Assembly (NCBI RefSeq): GCF_002197815.1
Contig: NZ_NIUB01000049.1
Coordinates: forward strand, 1-34,093
Length of the DNA: 34,093 nt
From: Pseudomonas oleovorans subsp. oleovorans
GTDB taxonomy: Bacteria; Pseudomonadota; Gammaproteobacteria; Pseudomonadales; Pseudomonadaceae
Reading direction: 5' to 3'
The position numbers and the translations under genes were made by a program. A model generated the notes under the pieces. That model was not told the DNA's origin, made no database searches, and saw only the letters and a list, made by a program, of their open reading frames with translations. Shown here piece after piece: positions 32,860 through 34,093 of the stretch (within the stretch, counting starts at the first letter, position 1; each line of letters begins with the position of its first letter).

Positions 32860-33404
32860 ACCCGCTTCATCATCGTCCTGGCCATCCTGCGCCAGGCCAT
32901 CGGCCTCAGCAGAGCCCGCCGAACCCGGTGCTGGTCGGCATCGCCCTGTGCCTCACCCTGCTGGTGATGCGCCCGGTGTGGCAGGAGATGTACACCGAGG
33001 CCTACGTGCCGTTCGAGGCCGACCAGATCAGCCTCGAACAGGGTCTGGGCGAAGGCAAGCGTATCATCAGCCAGTTCATGCTGGCGCAGACCAGCAAGAA
33101 CTCGCTGGAAACCCTGGTTACCCTGGCCGGCTAGGAAATGCCCGAGGACCTAGCCCAGCTGGACTTCTCCCTGCTGCTGGCATTCGTGCTCAGCGAGCTG
33201 AAGACTGCCGTTCAGCTCGGTTTCATGATCTTCGTACCCTTTCTGGTGATCGACCTGGTGGTGGCCAGCGTACTGATGGCGATGGGCATGATGATGCTCT
33301 CGCCGATGATGATCTCGCTGCCGTTCAAGCTGATGATCTTCGTTCTGGTCGATGGCGGGACGCTGCTGGTCGGCACCCTCACCACCAGTATTCAGCCCTA
33401 TTAG
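32860..33404 (+). pseudogene. fliP: fliP-like flagellar export gate gene, truncated and disrupted
   Basis: FliP is an inner-membrane core of the flagellar type III export gate. Homology begins abruptly at TRFIIVLAILRQAIGL, where the signal peptide and first membrane segment should precede it. A one-base deletion at about 32906 shifts frame. It then reads QQSPPNPVLVGIALCLTLLV and continues through VPFEADQISLEQGLGEG and FMLAQTSKNSLETLV to an in-frame TAG at 33132-33134. Reading resumes in the same frame with the FliP hallmark SELKTAVQLGFMIFVPFLVI, VVASVLMAMGMMMLSP and LPFKLMIFVLVDGG, ending at 33404. It has three defects, so it is non-functional. The wording resembles lateral-flagella FliP more than the polar type; this is inferred. 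Confidence 0.85.
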
Positions 33405-33416
33405 CGAGGCTTCGCG

Positions 33417-33689
33417 ATGCTCACGCCCGAACACGCCGCCGAGCTGGTAGCTCACGCAGTCTATATCACCGGCATCATCGTCTGTGTGCTGGTGGTGCCG
33501 AGCCTGCTCGGCGGCCTGCTGGTGAGCATTTCACAGGCTGCCACGCAGATCAATGAACAGATGCTCGGCTTCCTCCCGCGCCTGCTGATCACCCTGGCCA
33601 TGCTGCTGTTCGCCGGCCACTGGATCCTGCCCACGCTGGGGGATCTGTTCATCGAAACCTTCAAGCCGGCCGGGCATCTGGTGGACTGA
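33417..33689 (+). CDS. fliQ: FliQ-like flagellar export gate protein
   Basis: A 90-residue inner-membrane protein with two membrane segments (about 15-40 and 58-78), the FliQ/SctS component of the flagellar type III export gate. The signature VPSLLGGLLVSISQAATQINEQ followed by LGFLPRLL is diagnostic. The frame is intact from ATG 33417 (GAGG upstream) to the stop. Because fliP before it and fliR after it are broken, it is most likely an unexpressed or useless leftover despite being open. Confidence 0.85.
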   Translation: MLTPEHAAELVAHAVYITGIIVCVLVVPSLLGGLLVSISQAATQINEQMLGFLPRLLITLAMLLFAGHWILPTLGDLFIETFKPAGHLVD

Positions 33690-33704
33690 AGCAAGTCCGA
33701 ACCC

Positions 33705-33824
33705 GTGCTGCACGTCAGCCAGTATCTGACCAGCCTGCAGGCTCACTGGTGGCCGTTCTGCCACATCGTTGCCCTGCTCAGCATGGCGACGCTGTTCAAC
33801 CACAAGGCAGTCTCGGTGCGCGCA
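33705..33824 (+). pseudogene. fliR: fliR-like export gate gene, N-terminal fragment
   Basis: The first 40 codons of a FliR-type protein (LTSLQAHWWPFCHIVALLSMATLFNHKAVSVRA), from GTG 33705. After the VSVRA block the sequence loses all FliR character and continues into unrelated DNA before the rRNA terminators. The normal protein is about 260 residues with six membrane segments. The order fliP-fliQ-fliR supports the call. Confidence 0.65.
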
Positions 33825-33886
33825 GCGCCCCCATGCGCTTGCAGGAACGACTTCTGCCGTGAAGTTTTCCGCGCCGCAAAGAAGCC

Positions 33887-33914
33887 CCCCAGACCGCTAG
33901 GCGATCTGGGGTTT
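33887..33914 (-). terminator. rRNA operon terminator, distal copy
   Basis: Read on the - strand, CCCCAGATCGCC-TAG-CGGTCTGGGG forms a strong stem. It is nearly identical to the proximal terminator about 50 bases away, so the operon ends in a duplicated terminator. Confidence 0.75.
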
Positions 33915-33937
33915 CGTATTCCGCGCCCCCAAAGAAG

Positions 33938-33969
33938 AAACCCCAGACCGCTTGCGCGATCTGGGGTTT
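33938..33969 (-). terminator. rRNA operon terminator, proximal copy
   Basis: On the - strand, AAACCCCAGATCG-CGCAAG-CGGTCTGGGGTTT gives a 10+ bp stem followed by TTTCTTC, 10 bases after the end of 5S. It is a typical rho-independent terminator. Confidence 0.85.
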
Positions 33970-33978
33970 CGTATAGGA

Positions 33979-34093
33979 GCTTGACGATGACCTACTCTCA
34001 CATGGTGAAGCACCACACTACCATCGGCGATGCGTCGTTTCACTACTGAGTTCGGGATGGGATCAGGTGGTTCCAACGCTCTATGGTCGTCAA
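33979..34093 (-). rRNA. rrf: 5S ribosomal RNA, 5' end cut by window
   Basis: The reverse complement opens TTGACGACCATAGAGCG and contains ACCACCTGATCCCATCC, CGAACTCAG and GTAGTGTGG, followed by a GTGAGAGTAGGTCATCG end. This is the Pseudomonas 5S rRNA. About 115 of 120 bases are present; the first few lie beyond the window. It marks the 3' end of an rRNA operon transcribed leftwards, with 16S and 23S outside the window. Confidence 0.95.

Noticed and set aside
33825..34049. Continuation of the fliR frame to 34049
   Set aside because: After codon 40 it crosses both rRNA terminators and the 5S gene in antisense and shows no FliR character.

Overview
The window is chromosomal DNA from a Pseudomonas-type gammaproteobacterium. 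It is GC-rich, and gene content and order match the conserved Pseudomonas block coaBC-dut-algC-argB ... pyrE-crc ... rph-yicC-gmk-rpoZ-spoT-ridA ... oxyR-recG ... phoR-phoB ... ubiA-ubiC. The dispersed repeats and a remnant of a second flagellar cluster would fit the P. mendocina/oleovorans/alcaliphila side of the genus, but that placement is inference. Most of the window is ordinary core genome: pantothenate/CoA, dUTP, alginate/LPS sugar, arginine and pyrimidine metabolism, catabolite repression (Crc), RNA processing, stringent response (SpoT plus the omega subunit), peroxide sensing (OxyR), DNA repair (RecG), phosphate sensing (PhoR-PhoB) and ubiquinone synthesis.

Layout. 1-1059: the 3' part of a group II intron (RT/maturase-HNH ORF, domains V and VI), ending about 70 bp before coaBC. 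1131-6357: coaBC, dut, a long two-part algC and argB on the + strand. 6363-7780: a terminator and dispersed repeat, then a DUF4124 protein and pyrE on the - strand. 7861-9961: crc (+), a REPIN-like repeat, then a DUF4870 membrane protein and rph (-). 10136-15491: yicC, gmk, rpoZ, spoT, ridA and a lipoprotein (+). 15529-17954: LysE-type exporter, AraC regulator and an NAD-binding epimerase (-). 18054-22565: oxyR, recG and a YbaK-like/HDOD fusion (+). 22631-26423: a secreted protein of unknown role, a second REPIN-like repeat, an SCP2 protein, HU, rubredoxin reductase and a broken outer-membrane protein gene (-). 26673-30127: a CNNM/CorC protein, phoR and phoB (-), with a candidate Pho box. 30427-30813: a COG4315 secreted protein (+) behind a candidate ECF-sigma promoter and long leader. 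30844-32509: ubiA and ubiC (-), separated by a 72-bp repeat-like element. 32698-33824: wreckage, consisting of an IS110-type transposase tail, a fliP pseudogene, an intact-looking fliQ and the first 40 codons of fliR. 33887-34093: two near-identical terminators and the 3' part of a 5S rRNA gene, the end of an rRNA operon reading leftwards.

The most unusual parts are: the intron just upstream of the essential coaBC; the decayed flagellar export-gate genes between an IS remnant and an rRNA operon; a hairpin that buries the lysE-type ribosome binding site; the ECF-like promoter and structured leader before the COG4315 gene; the paired REPIN-like elements; and the long membrane-anchored form of AlgC with a possible internal start. 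I did not find a convincing new multi-gene defence or biosynthetic system. The novelty candidates are regulatory or remnant structures.
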